This document shows positions 51,644 through 60,086 of a DNA stretch of 64,000 bases, one piece after another. The translations under genes were made by a program, and so were the position numbers. The first letter of the stretch is position 1. Each line of letters opens with the position of its first letter. The DNA is from Priestia filamentosa (GTDB lineage: Bacteria; Bacillota; Bacilli; Bacillales; Bacillaceae_H), in contig NZ_FXAJ01000002.1 of assembly GCF_900177535.1 (NCBI RefSeq), positions 806,001 to 870,000 on the forward strand, read 5' to 3'. The notes beneath the pieces were generated by a model. The model was not told the DNA's origin. It was given only the letters and a program-made list of their open reading frames with translations, and searched no databases.

Positions 51644-51720
51644 AAAGGGACAAGCTAAAGATTAGTCGTTCCAACGTTGTTGAATACAACTCTCTTTCTG
51701 TACTAGTCTGTCCCTTTTTT
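51644..51720. terminator. Bidirectional terminator between convergent genes
   Basis: AAAAGGGACA pairs with TGTCCCTTTT, extended by CTAAAGATTAG/CTAGTC, with U-runs on both sides. Confidence 0.75.
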
Positions 51721-51746
51721 AATATCTTTCGTTTTCACCCTTTCTT

Positions 51747-52361
51747 TTACTTTGAAAGAAAATGATCTAGATATTTTATAACTTCTTCCCGATCCCCAGA
51801 AACCTTCTCTTCTCTTTTTATATCTAACGCTAATTTATCTAATGCTTTATCAAGAACTTCTCGTTCCATTGCTTGAGGCACTACTACGACCCCATCACCA
51901 TCACCAATAATAAGATCGCCAGGAGAAATGGTAACCCCTCCACAAGAAATAGGCACATTTAATTCACCATTCCCTGCTTTTCCACTCGCCGCTACTGTTG
52001 TTCCTTTACAAAAAACTGGAAAGTCTAGTCTTTTAATTCCTTCAAGATCACGGATAACTCCATCGACAACAATTCCTTTAATTCCTAATGTTTTGGCCAT
52101 GCCTACTATAAAGTCGCCGGCAATTGCCCGATATGTATCCCCTTTTGCAGCAACAACTAATATATCTCCTGGTCTAGCTTCTCTAATCGCTCGCAAAAAA
52201 ATGAGATTGTCGCCTACAGGCATTTTAACGGTAAAAGCTCTTCCCATAACTTTATACTTATCTTGTAATGGCTTGATCGATGAATCTAAATTATTAAGAC
52301 CTTCCATAGCATCAGAAACACAGGTAGTTGAAACCTCTTGAAATTTATTCTCTATACTCAT
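51747..52361 (-). CDS. RraA-family aldolase / HMG-CHA aldolase-like protein
   Basis: 204 residues. Signature GDILVVAAKGDTYRAIAGD, VVDGVIRDLEGIKRLDFPVF with the Arg-Asp pair, and GDLIIGDGDGVVVVP. The family includes 4-hydroxy-4-methyl-2-oxoglutarate aldolases (also oxaloacetate decarboxylases) and RNase regulators; the Arg-Asp motif favours aldolase. Next to a tricarboxylate uptake cluster it might cleave or decarboxylate a keto-acid product. Own promoter region, no partner gene. Confidence 0.78.
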   Translation of the reverse strand: MSIENKFQEVSTTCVSDAMEGLNNLDSSIKPLQDKYKVMGRAFTVKMPVGDNLIFLRAIREARPGDILVVAAKGDTYRAIAGDFIVGMAKTLGIKGIVVDGVIRDLEGIKRLDFPVFCKGTTVAASGKAGNGELNVPISCGGVTISPGDLIIGDGDGVVVVPQAMEREVLDKALDKLALDIKREEKVSGDREEVIKYLDHFLSK

Positions 52362-52980
52362 CTGTTATCTCTCCTCTTTCCTCAATAAATGCGTTATCTT
52401 TGTGAAAACCAAATGTTCTATCAAATATCTTTTTTCTAGCTACATTTCTTTATATTCGGGTTAAGAGATGTTGAATTTATTTTAACTTAGAATTGTATAG
52501 CATAAAAATCGAAACAATTCATACCTATATATGAATTTTAGGAATGCTAGTTTACTCTTAATGTTGGATACAAATGCTATAATGACAGCTGTCAAACGTG
52601 AAAATACCCTTAACTAAACCATCGAGTAAATAAAGTAATTAAAGTTTGAATATGAACAAGGATCCTCCATATTTTGGCCCCCTTCATTAAACGATTATAA
52701 GTCTGCACTTGTTAGATCACCGGGTTGAAGATGACATTTAAATAAGTATTTTGATTTTAAGTGAGGAAAGTCAGCTTTATTTAAAGGAGACAAATGGGAA
52801 AATGACGTTTAAAAAATTCTCATGTAAGAATTGAAAATTAATATAAGGGCAACATAATGATTATTAATTGAACACAGGCTTAGACAAAAAAGATATCGAG
52901 GATTATTCCGAATAAATAAAGAGTTGAAAATTTCCTTGTTCTAATCTGTGATTTTCTAAAAGGAATTGAGGTGTTGAGAT
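52362..52980. other. Intergenic region with orphan promoter-operator
   Basis: A plus-strand extended -10 TGCTATAAT (52575-52583) is followed at once by the palindrome TGACAGCTGTCA (52583-52594), but no gene begins behind it; the only coding-like piece is a short frame 52757-52831 ending at a stop. AATTCATA/TATGAATT at 52517-52534 is another palindrome. The cdaS promoter must lie near the right end. Confidence 0.45.
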
Positions 52981-53601
52981 GTGGACACTCCTAATTGCGA
53001 TTTTTCCCCAATGAAACAGCAATTGGCAGAAGGAATACAGCAAATTTCGACTGAACTTCAACATAGTATAAGTGTACTAGACAATGAAAGCTATTGTCTT
53101 TTAGGGAAACTAGAGGGTATTAAAGAAAAGTTTATTAATATTGAATCTGTCGCTGCTTCTTTTTATTTAAACTGCTATTTAGCAGCTTTTACAGACAAAT
53201 ATGCGGAGCTGTCTCTTTGTGTTCAGCGACTGTCCGACCGGCGTCATGGTGCATTAATCGTCGTAGAACGTCGTGATGTCCTTGATTCTTTCATCCAAAA
53301 AGGAACCGATATAGGAGCCAATTTAACTCCTGCATTGTTAGAAGCTATCTTTTACCCTGGGAACCCTCTCCATGATGGTGCTGTATTGATCCGCTCTAAC
53401 CAAATCATTTCAGCGGCGAATGTTCTTCCTCTTACAGCTACCGTTATAAGTGGAAAAAAACTAGGTACCCGACATCGTGCTGCACTAGGCTTAACAGAGC
53501 GAAGTGATGCGCTTGTCCTTATTGTATCTGAAGAGACAGGAAGAGTTTCCTTTGCGCTTAACGGAAAACTCTATCCTATTATTACGACTGCCTCGTTATA
53601 A
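52981..53601 (+). CDS. cdaS: Sporulation-type diadenylate cyclase CdaS
   Basis: 206 residues, GTG start 7 bases after GAGGTG. Makes c-di-AMP from two ATP. A helical regulatory N-terminus (about 1-60, YojJ-like) precedes the DAC domain with D132-G-A in NPLHDGAVLI and R164-H-R in GTRHRAALG. In Bacillus subtilis CdaS acts during spore formation and germination. Monocistronic, with the terminator at 53666-53715. Confidence 0.9.
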   Translation: MDTPNCDFSPMKQQLAEGIQQISTELQHSISVLDNESYCLLGKLEGIKEKFINIESVAASFYLNCYLAAFTDKYAELSLCVQRLSDRRHGALIVVERRDVLDSFIQKGTDIGANLTPALLEAIFYPGNPLHDGAVLIRSNQIISAANVLPLTATVISGKKLGTRHRAALGLTERSDALVLIVSEETGRVSFALNGKLYPIITTASL

Positions 53602-53665
53602 AAAAGAAGGATCATTGTAACGATATAAATCTCCCCCTCTAACATCATGTACTTTACAAAAGTCA

Positions 53666-53715
53666 AGAAGGCACAAATCATTTGAGTAATAAGAGATTTG
53701 CGCCTTCTATTTTTA
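53666..53715 (+). terminator. Rho-independent terminator after cdaS
   Basis: AGAAGGCACAAATC pairs with GATTTGCGCCTTCT and is followed by ATTTTT. Confidence 0.75.
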
Positions 53716-53859
53716 TGTCCATTGTTGATATATAAGAAAGTGAATTTCTCTATGTTTTATTGGGCATAAAAATCATGCTTTTTGATTAATAAAAAAACCG
53801 CTTCTTCTTCTTTTTAAATTTATACTAAGGTTATTAAAAAAATGTTCTACCCCTTTAAT

Positions 53860-53883
53860 GAAATATATATTTCATGTTATAAT
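53860..53883 (+). promoter_or_regulatory. Extended -10 promoter with palindrome for the aminotransferase
   Basis: TGTTATAAT (53875-53883) with the palindrome GAAATATATATTTC (53860-53873) directly before it. The palindrome is a possible operator for the RpiR regulator encoded downstream. Confidence 0.5.
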
Positions 53884-53924
53884 TAAAAAAGAAATATTTA
53901 TTTAAATAAAGGGTGGAGATTATT

Positions 53925-55304
53925 TTGACGAAAGGTCAAGAAAATGGATTGTTATCCGAAAGCACGCAAACATCAGCAACTCTATTTAAAAAAGCATGTA
54001 AAGTAATTCCTGGTGGAGTGACAGCAAATATTAAATATTTTAATCCTCATCCAATAATGATGGAAAAAGGAAAAGGAAGTAAGCTCTTTGATGTAGATGG
54101 AAATGAATACATTGATTACTTATTATGTTATGGTGCTCTTATTTTAGGCCATGGTCATCATAAAGTATTTGAAGCTGTAACAAAGCAAATGATGGAATCT
54201 GGTACAACTATCTTCGGTACACCACACAAAATGGAAACAACGATGGCCGAAAAATTAATTGAGTTATATCCAGGTATTGAAATGGTTCGCTATACAAACT
54301 CAGGATTAGAAGCAACACTTTTAGCTATTCGTACGGCTGTTGCCTACACAGGTAAACAGAAAATTGCAAAATTTGAAGGGCATTATCATGGCGGCTATGA
54401 TCAAGTACTTGTAAGTGTTAATCCTGATATGGATAGAGCTGGGGAACCATCAGCTCCTAAAGCAGTAGGTGAATCAAGAGGATTACCAGATTACTATCTT
54501 AAAAATACAGTTATTCTCCCATTTAATAATTTAGACGCAACAGAGAAAATTCTAAGAGATCACGCACATGAATTAGCAGGTGTTATTCTAGAACCAATTC
54601 AAGGTGGTTTTATCCCTGCTAATCAAGATTTTATGACAGGTCTTCGCAAAATTACAGAAAAGCTGAATATTGTATTAATCTTCGACGAAGTAAAAACTGG
54701 GTTTAGATTATCACTTGGTGGTGCACAAAAAATTTATGGGATTAAACCAGATATTACAGCTTTAGGAAAAGTTCTTGGTGGTGGTTTCCCTATAGGAGCT
54801 ATTGGTGGGAAGAAAGAGATGATGATGATTAGTTCTGCTAGAGATGGTCGCGACATTTTAACAGCAGGTGCAGAAAATACCGATAAACAAGACCCTCTAT
54901 ATCATAGTGGAACATACAATGGTCATCCAACTATACTTTCAGCAGGATTAGCAACGATTAATGTACTAGAACAAGAAGGTACAATGGACAAATTATTTGC
55001 AAGAACTCAATTACTAAGAAAACAGTTAGAGGAAATCTATAAATCTTATGGATTAACTATGCAAACACTTGGCATGGGGAGTATTTTTAATATTATCCTT
55101 GGTGAAGGAGATATAAGAAATTATCGTGATATGAGCAAAACTAATACAAAATTACGAAAACAAATTGATTATGAATTGTTGAAGTTAGGTATTTATACAA
55201 AACCACTTAATCGCTACTCAATGTCAGTAGTGCACACTGAAGAAGATGTACATCGTACAGTAGCAGCTCATGATGAAGCCATCAAACGTGTTTTAAATAA
55301 ATAA
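53925..55304 (+). CDS. Class III PLP aminotransferase, glutamate-1-semialdehyde aminomutase-like
   Basis: 459 residues from a TTG (GGTGGAG upstream). HemL-like marks: KVIPGGVTANIKYFNPHPI, YTNSGLEATLLAIRTA, LIFDEVKTGFR (PLP Asp) and LGKVLGGGFPIGAIGG (PLP Lys); HSGTYNGHPTILSAGLATI. It lacks other heme genes nearby and differs in N-terminal residues, so it probably acts on another amino compound. A strong hairpin follows at 55331-55385. Confidence 0.82.
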   Translation: MTKGQENGLLSESTQTSATLFKKACKVIPGGVTANIKYFNPHPIMMEKGKGSKLFDVDGNEYIDYLLCYGALILGHGHHKVFEAVTKQMMESGTTIFGTPHKMETTMAEKLIELYPGIEMVRYTNSGLEATLLAIRTAVAYTGKQKIAKFEGHYHGGYDQVLVSVNPDMDRAGEPSAPKAVGESRGLPDYYLKNTVILPFNNLDATEKILRDHAHELAGVILEPIQGGFIPANQDFMTGLRKITEKLNIVLIFDEVKTGFRLSLGGAQKIYGIKPDITALGKVLGGGFPIGAIGGKKEMMMISSARDGRDILTAGAENTDKQDPLYHSGTYNGHPTILSAGLATINVLEQEGTMDKLFARTQLLRKQLEEIYKSYGLTMQTLGMGSIFNIILGEGDIRNYRDMSKTNTKLRKQIDYELLKLGIYTKPLNRYSMSVVHTEEDVHRTVAAHDEAIKRVLNK

Positions 55305-55330
55305 GCGTTCTTCACTAAAGCTAAAGAAGG

Positions 55331-55385
55331 AAAAATAGAGCTATAACAGGTGTGTATCCTTACACCTCTTTATAGCTCTATTTTC
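55331..55385 (+). terminator. Rho-independent terminator
   Basis: AAAATAGAGCTATA pairs with TATAGCTCTATTTT, with an inner AGGTGT/ACACCT stem. Confidence 0.85.
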
Positions 55386-55709
55386 TATTCAATGAGTACA
55401 ATCATCTCTTTTTTATGAAAAAATATTTGAATAAGTAAACAGATTGTTACCAACACCTTTTAGAAAAAATTAAAGGCTATATACTATAAGATAATCCTGA
55501 AATATGTTTCCCCTTTAAAATAAGAGAAGAATTAGCTTCTAGAAATAATATTTTAAAATCTCGAATTCACCTTATTCCTTATATAGGTTTGCTACGCATT
55601 TAGAATGATATACAATCTATATAAGATGAGTATTTTTAGTTTATAATCTTAACTATATCCTTCAAACTAAAGCCTTAATATAGTTTATAACATTAACAAA
55701 ATAAGGAGA
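55386..55709. other. Leader region of the RpiR gene
   Basis: AT-rich with no gene. An inverted repeat AACTATAT/ATATAGTT (55651-55658 and 55678-55685) sits just before the ribosome site and could be an autoregulatory operator. Confidence 0.4.
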
Positions 55710-55721
55710 TTGTCTAAACCT

Positions 55722-56573
55722 ATGGAAAATATATATATACACATCGCAGAGCAAATGCCTAGTATGAGTAAGGCAAATATGAAAATAGCTAAATATATTT
55801 TAGAAAACCCTAATACAGTTCCCTTTTTAACCGCAGATAAATTAGCAAAAATCACAAAAGTTAGCCATGCCACTGTTGTACGGTTTGCCACTTTTTTAGG
55901 TTGTTCTGGTTATCCAGAGTTACAACAATATATACAAAATTCTGCGCAACAACAGTTGACAACAACCGATAGATTAAAAATTTCTAAAGAGGTTTACAAT
56001 GATGAAGACCAAGGAATATATGATATCTTTTTAGATGATATCTCAAACATAAAATCAACTTTTGAGAAATTGGACATCGATATGTTTAAACAAGCAGTAG
56101 ACAGGCTTATACAGGCTAAAAGAGTGTATATTGTAGCGAATCGAAGCGCTACAGCCTTAGGCGTATTTTTACAATACTACTTTCAATTTCTCTTAGATAA
56201 AGTTGAGCTGATACACTCAATAGAAACAGTGTCAGAGCGTTTGTATGATTTGAATAAGGATGATGTAGTTATTGGCATTAGCTTTGCGAGATATACGAAA
56301 AGCACCATACAAGTTCTAGAGTACGCCAAAGAAAGAGAAGCTTCTACTATAGCAATAACAGATAATCTTTTATCACCTCTTATCCCATACGCAGACATGC
56401 CATTAACAGCATCGAGTCAGATGCCTACTTTTATCGATTCATTTGTGGCACCCCTTAGTTTAATAAATGCCCTTATTATATCAGTAGGGAGAGGAAGAGA
56501 AGAAAAATTCCAAAATAAATTAGAATCTCTTGAAGAAATATGGGAGAAATTCGATATTTTCTATAAAAAATAA
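55722..56573 (+). CDS. RpiR/MurR-family regulator
   Basis: 283 residues from ATG 55722; a TTG at 55710 is too close to AAGGAGA. Helix-turn-helix FLTADKLAKITKVSHATVVRFATFLGCSGYPELQ (about 34-67) and a SIS domain (about 105-250: KRVYIVANRSATALGVFLQYYF, VVIGISFARYTKSTIQVLEYAKERE). SIS regulators bind sugar phosphates, yet the neighbour is an aminotransferase; some relatives control amino-sugar or amino-acid genes. Confidence 0.87.
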   Translation: MENIYIHIAEQMPSMSKANMKIAKYILENPNTVPFLTADKLAKITKVSHATVVRFATFLGCSGYPELQQYIQNSAQQQLTTTDRLKISKEVYNDEDQGIYDIFLDDISNIKSTFEKLDIDMFKQAVDRLIQAKRVYIVANRSATALGVFLQYYFQFLLDKVELIHSIETVSERLYDLNKDDVVIGISFARYTKSTIQVLEYAKEREASTIAITDNLLSPLIPYADMPLTASSQMPTFIDSFVAPLSLINALIISVGRGREEKFQNKLESLEEIWEKFDIFYKK

Positions 56574-56601
56574 TCTTTAAATGTCTTACAATTACATAGT
56601 G

Positions 56602-56652
56602 AATAAGACAAAGCAGATTCATGAAGTATGAAAGCACGCTTTGTCTTATTAC
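56602..56652. terminator. Bidirectional terminator
   Basis: AATAAGACAAAGC pairs with GCTTTGTCTTATT between convergent genes. Confidence 0.8.
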
Positions 56653-56678
56653 ATTTTAATAAATGTACTTAAAAACCA

Positions 56679-56966
56679 TCAAAGATTTTGTAATTCAATT
56701 CGATCTAATTCTTTTTGTCTTTTCTTTTTAAAACGTTCTCTTCCTGAAATCCATGTGCTTAACAGTCCACATAAAGCAACAATTAGGATGACCCATGTAG
56801 AAGAATTATCATTATTATCCATTAATCTATTAAAAAAGAGGCTAATAACACCTATGTATACAATGGGAAGAATCCCACCTAAATAAGGGTTCTTTCGCGT
56901 TGATAAATATTCTTGAATAAGCAAAATAAGAATGACTACTAGTATTTTCACTATATAATCCATCAT
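56679..56966 (-). CDS. Small membrane protein in a DUF2089 operon
   Basis: 95 residues with three hydrophobic stretches (IVKILVVILILLIQEYL; YLGGILPIVYIGVISLFF; WVILIVALCGLLSTWI) and a very basic tail ERFKKKRQKELDRIE. No known family. Its start overlaps the regulator stop by one base, so it is co-expressed and probably the controlled product. Confidence 0.65.
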   Translation of the reverse strand: MMDYIVKILVVILILLIQEYLSTRKNPYLGGILPIVYIGVISLFFNRLMDNNDNSSTWVILIVALCGLLSTWISGRERFKKKRQKELDRIELQNL

Positions 56967-57262
56967 TAAACATCCTTTTCTGTTTTATATTTTTCAATAA
57001 TGATTTTAGCCACATCGAGGCTCAAACGTTCATCAATAACAAAACCCTTAATCATATTTACAAATTCTACATCTTCCTCTTGACTATGCACTTCAATTTT
57101 TTTTATTAAACGATCTAGTTTTGCTCGTACAGTTGGATAAGAAACATCATAGAGACTAGACATGTTTTTTAACGAGCCTGAATTCAAAATAAATTTCCTA
57201 ATAAATTCTAAAGACTCTTTATCTAATGCAAGAACCCATGAAGGAATTTCTCCTCTTTCCAT
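56966..57262 (-). CDS. DUF2089-like regulator without zinc ribbon
   Basis: 98 residues. The DUF2089 helix-turn-helix FIRKFILNSGSLKNMSSLYDVSYPTVRAKLDRLIKKI (about 19-55) is clear, but the usual N-terminal four-cysteine ribbon is missing. Companion gene is a membrane protein. It is a shorter paralog of the gene at 59051-59422. GGAGG precedes the ATG. Confidence 0.78.
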   Translation of the reverse strand: MERGEIPSWVLALDKESLEFIRKFILNSGSLKNMSSLYDVSYPTVRAKLDRLIKKIEVHSQEEDVEFVNMIKGFVIDERLSLDVAKIIIEKYKTEKDV

Positions 57263-58153
57263 AAATAACCACCTCCTTATATAAATAATGTTAAATTAAA
57301 AATTAATTTTATTCAAGTTTAAAATAAAAATATTTAAAATTATTTCAATTATGTTATAAAACTTGGTTGGTATTATCGATAAAAGATATGTTGTATATGA
57401 TATGAATTTCTAGTTTGGATAAAACTTCTTCAATAAAGTAGTAAAAGCTCAAACTCGTTGCCATTCAACAAATTTGAGCCTTTTCTTTCCCTTTAGTTAT
57501 ACTTTTAAGGACGTGAATTAAATGAAAAAATGGTTACCAAAGTTAAATGCCGGTCTTTTCATCTTATGATTATTCATTATGATTAAAAATGATTCTCAAA
57601 TTTCCTTTTACTTTCCCGTTCCTTAAGTACGTAATCTAATGTTTTGTTGTTCGTTCATAATACATTTTAAATTAAATCTGATTACCGTTTTTCCACGTTA
57701 TATCGTAAAGTTCTTTTCCATTACTTGCCCACTTATTAGCTATGTATACCCTTTTTATTCGTGCCGTTTCATCATACTTATTTTTAAAATAAATTTCTAT
57801 CTTATCAGGACCAGCAATAAGATGATTTTCGATTTATGCAAGTTATACTTTATTTAGATGATGGAGAGATGACGATTTTAAAAATGTGGTTTTTTTAAAG
57901 CTACTCCAATAATATAATAAGCCCAACAAAAGATCAGTCTTATGAAGAGTATTAAAAGAACTATAATAAGTTTTTCTGTTATAAACTCTCATTTCTTGAT
58001 GGTTTACCGAAATAGGAGTAACACTCCAATCTTCAAGGAAATAACTTCTAAAGATTATATATTAGATACGCTGGGAGTGAAAGAGGATACTAATTTTATA
58101 GGAATAGCGTCAGGAAAATATGGATTTATAACTTTAAGGAAAATTCAATATTA
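57263..58153. other. Decayed gene remnants between two DUF2089 operons
   Basis: A start at 57522 reads MKKWLPKLNAGLFIL then stop. On the minus strand 57678-57833 holds GPDKIEIYFKNKYDETARIKRVYIANKWASNGKELYDITWKNGNQI with no start. A plus frame 57942-58154, ending LDTLGVKEDTNFIGIASGKYGFITLRKIQY, lacks a ribosome site. A hairpin segment at 57420-57490 resembles one at 62528-62600. No intact gene. Confidence 0.5.
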
Positions 58154-58198
58154 AAAAGCCTAATTTCTCAATTTAATGCGAAGAAATTAGGCTTTTTC
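58154..58198. terminator. Bidirectional terminator
   Basis: AAAAAGCCTAATTTCT pairs with AGAAATTAGGCTTTTT. Confidence 0.85.
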
Positions 58199-58388
58199 CT
58201 TAATTCATTAAAGCGCCCTTTAGTAGAAAATGGGTGCGAGAATCAGCATTGGTACTGAACAGAAAATCATAAAAACACTGTTAGTCTCTTATATTGACTT
58301 ACTACTATTGCTAATCCTATAGATTAGGTACAAAATGACCAAAAAGACGAAGCTGTTTCCCTTAAAAAAGGCGACTTAGAAGTTTTAT

Positions 58389-58658
58389 TTAAAGCTTTAC
58401 TTCTACCTCAGTTCCATCCTTCAATCTCGTTTCAACAAGGATAACTCCACTGTACTTAGAAAATCCTTGCAGCAACAGCTTCAAATCTTTTCTTTCAATT
58501 TCCGGGAATATGAATTTGCTGCCGTCTTTTTCAATTGCTTTATTTATTAAGCGATTAATCCTTTTTGATGTAACAATCAAACTAACCAAATTTAAAACCG
58601 TATAGGGAACGGGAATGGAAAATCGTTTATCCTTTACTTTCACCTTGACTTTTAACAT
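58389..58658 (-). CDS. Small protein of the DUF2089-SHOCT-like operon
   Basis: 89 residues: MLKVKVKVKDKRFSIPVPYTVLNLVSLIV, then a basic helical part and VILVETRLKDGTEVEVKL. It resembles the C-terminal half of the preceding gene product in layout (beta strand, helix, beta strand), possibly a duplicate domain. Last gene of a three-gene operon. Function unknown. Confidence 0.65.
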   Translation of the reverse strand: MLKVKVKVKDKRFSIPVPYTVLNLVSLIVTSKRINRLINKAIEKDGSKFIFPEIERKDLKLLLQGFSKYSGVILVETRLKDGTEVEVKL

Positions 58659-58661
58659 AAT

Positions 58662-59051
58662 TTACTCAATCACCACGAAGACTTTATCACCCTTGGATGA
58701 GGTGATGTCAACAATCTGTCCGTCCAATTCATTTTCAATTGCTTCAATGAGCAGGTCAATGTTAATATCTTTTACATATTTTTCTGCCTCAGGTATTTTT
58801 TCAGCAATGTTTGTCCCTACTTTCAAAACAGCCTTTACCAGATTAATTGGTAAATTCACATTTACATTATCTCCTTCTTCAGAGCTCACACGAATCTTTA
58901 ACATTTTATTTCCATATGGGACTTCTTTATTTATTGTCACTAGCTCTGGCTGATCTTTACCTTGTAAAATATTAATTAATTCACTTGCTTTTTCCTTATC
59001 AATCTTTCCTTCCTCCACCAGCGTTAAGACTCTCGAAATTTCGTCCTTCAT
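58662..59051 (-). CDS. SHOCT/YvlB-N-like protein
   Basis: 129 residues. The first 30 residues (MKDEISRVLTLVEEGKIDKEKASELINIL) are the short helical SHOCT-like or YvlB-N motif, followed by KMLKIRVSSEEGDNVNVNLPINLVKAVLKVG. Such proteins accompany DUF2089 and PspC-type stress genes. Start overlaps the DUF2089 stop by one base. Confidence 0.72.
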   Translation of the reverse strand: MKDEISRVLTLVEEGKIDKEKASELINILQGKDQPELVTINKEVPYGNKMLKIRVSSEEGDNVNVNLPINLVKAVLKVGTNIAEKIPEAEKYVKDINIDLLIEAIENELDGQIVDITSSKGDKVFVVIE

Positions 59052-59422
59052 TATACTTCCCCCTCTTTTAATAACTGAATGGCTTTCTCTGCCGTAATTT
59101 CGCCTTTTTCCAATAGCGATACAATTTTTTTCTTATCTACTTCCGGTTTCTTTTGAGAGGAATATCCCAGGGTAGAGATAATTTCATCTAATTTTCCTCT
59201 GACAGTCGGATAGGAAATTCCAAGTTCCTTCTCGACTTCTTTTATATTTCCACGACATTTAAGAAAAATTTCAATAAAATGCAGCTGTTCCTGACCGAGA
59301 GCCGCCAGTCTTGAAACTTCAAATTCGTTTTCTACCGTTGTCTGGCAATGGTTACACTGTAGCTTAGTAATTTTAAGCGCCTTCGTGCAAACCGGGCAAT
59401 TAGTGAGTAAAGGATATGCCAT
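59051..59422 (-). CDS. DUF2089-family regulator with zinc ribbon
   Basis: 123 residues. Zinc ribbon CPVCTKALKITKLQCNHCQTTVE (9-31), then helix-turn-helix FLKCRGNIKEVEKELGISYPTVRGKLDEII (about 53-82), and a C-terminal SHOCT-like helix ILLEKGEITAEKAIQLL. AAAGGAG precedes the ATG. It probably regulates its own three-gene operon. Confidence 0.82.
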   Translation of the reverse strand: MAYPLLTNCPVCTKALKITKLQCNHCQTTVENEFEVSRLAALGQEQLHFIEIFLKCRGNIKEVEKELGISYPTVRGKLDEIISTLGYSSQKKPEVDKKKIVSLLEKGEITAEKAIQLLKEGEV

Positions 59423-59573
59423 ACTGTTCTCCTTTCTTTCATTTAATCATATCATACACTACATCTTTTAATTTTAAAATAAATATTTAATATTTTTATA
59501 AAAAATCACGATTTTATTTAATAAATCAAATCACAAATTAAATAAATTAATTTTCCAACGCATGATTTAAATT

Positions 59574-59606
59574 AAAAAACAGACTCATTAGAGAGTCTGT
59601 CTGATT
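59574..59606 (-). terminator. Rho-independent terminator
   Basis: On the minus strand ACAGACTC pairs with GAGTCTGT and is followed by TTTTTT. It faces away from the lipoprotein gene, though 480 bases from it. Confidence 0.7.
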
Positions 59607-60086
59607 GTCGAGAAAGGGATAAGAGCCTATTTGACACTTAAAGAAAGGTTCTTCGATCTATAGTGAGTTCATTATTTTAGAACATTTTCTGAAACTTTTG
59701 GAAGACACTTTTCTTCATAACAAACATTACTATTTTATCAAGAAAATCAAGACCATAAAATTAAAACAAGATGAAATCGAAAAAGAGTTTGTGTCGTAAG
59801 TAAAGGAGAGCTTCATAACGCTCTCCTTTTTATTTTAATAAATATAAGAATAAATCAACCTACAATCGTCAATTGGTAACAACACATCAACAAGGCATTT
59901 TTCTTAATAAAATCACTTAATATTTTAAATTTCCGTTATCTTACCAATTGCAAATTTAAACTTTATTTTGCGTACTTTTTGCATTTTACTTTGTAGAAGG
60001 ATTAACACCCTGTCCGGAAAACTAGGATTTCTTATATCTTCCTATTTTTTTGGACAGCCCCCTTTTTCCACCAGTTTAAGAAAGAC
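59607..60086. other. Region with a coding-like fragment, terminator and inverted repeat
   Basis: A 54-codon plus frame at about 59637-59800 (EFIILEHFLKLLEDTFLHNKHYYF) has no start or ribosome site, followed by a terminator GGAGAGC/GCTCTCC plus TTTTTATTTT (59801-59836). At 60010-60057 the imperfect 18-base inverted repeat CTGTCCGGAAAACTAGGA/TCCTATTTTTTTGGACAG sits just after the lipoprotein gene. Confidence 0.5.

Noticed and set aside
53925-55304. HemL proper (heme biosynthesis)
   Set aside because: No other heme genes nearby and the N-terminal part differs; called only as a member of the wider aminotransferase class.
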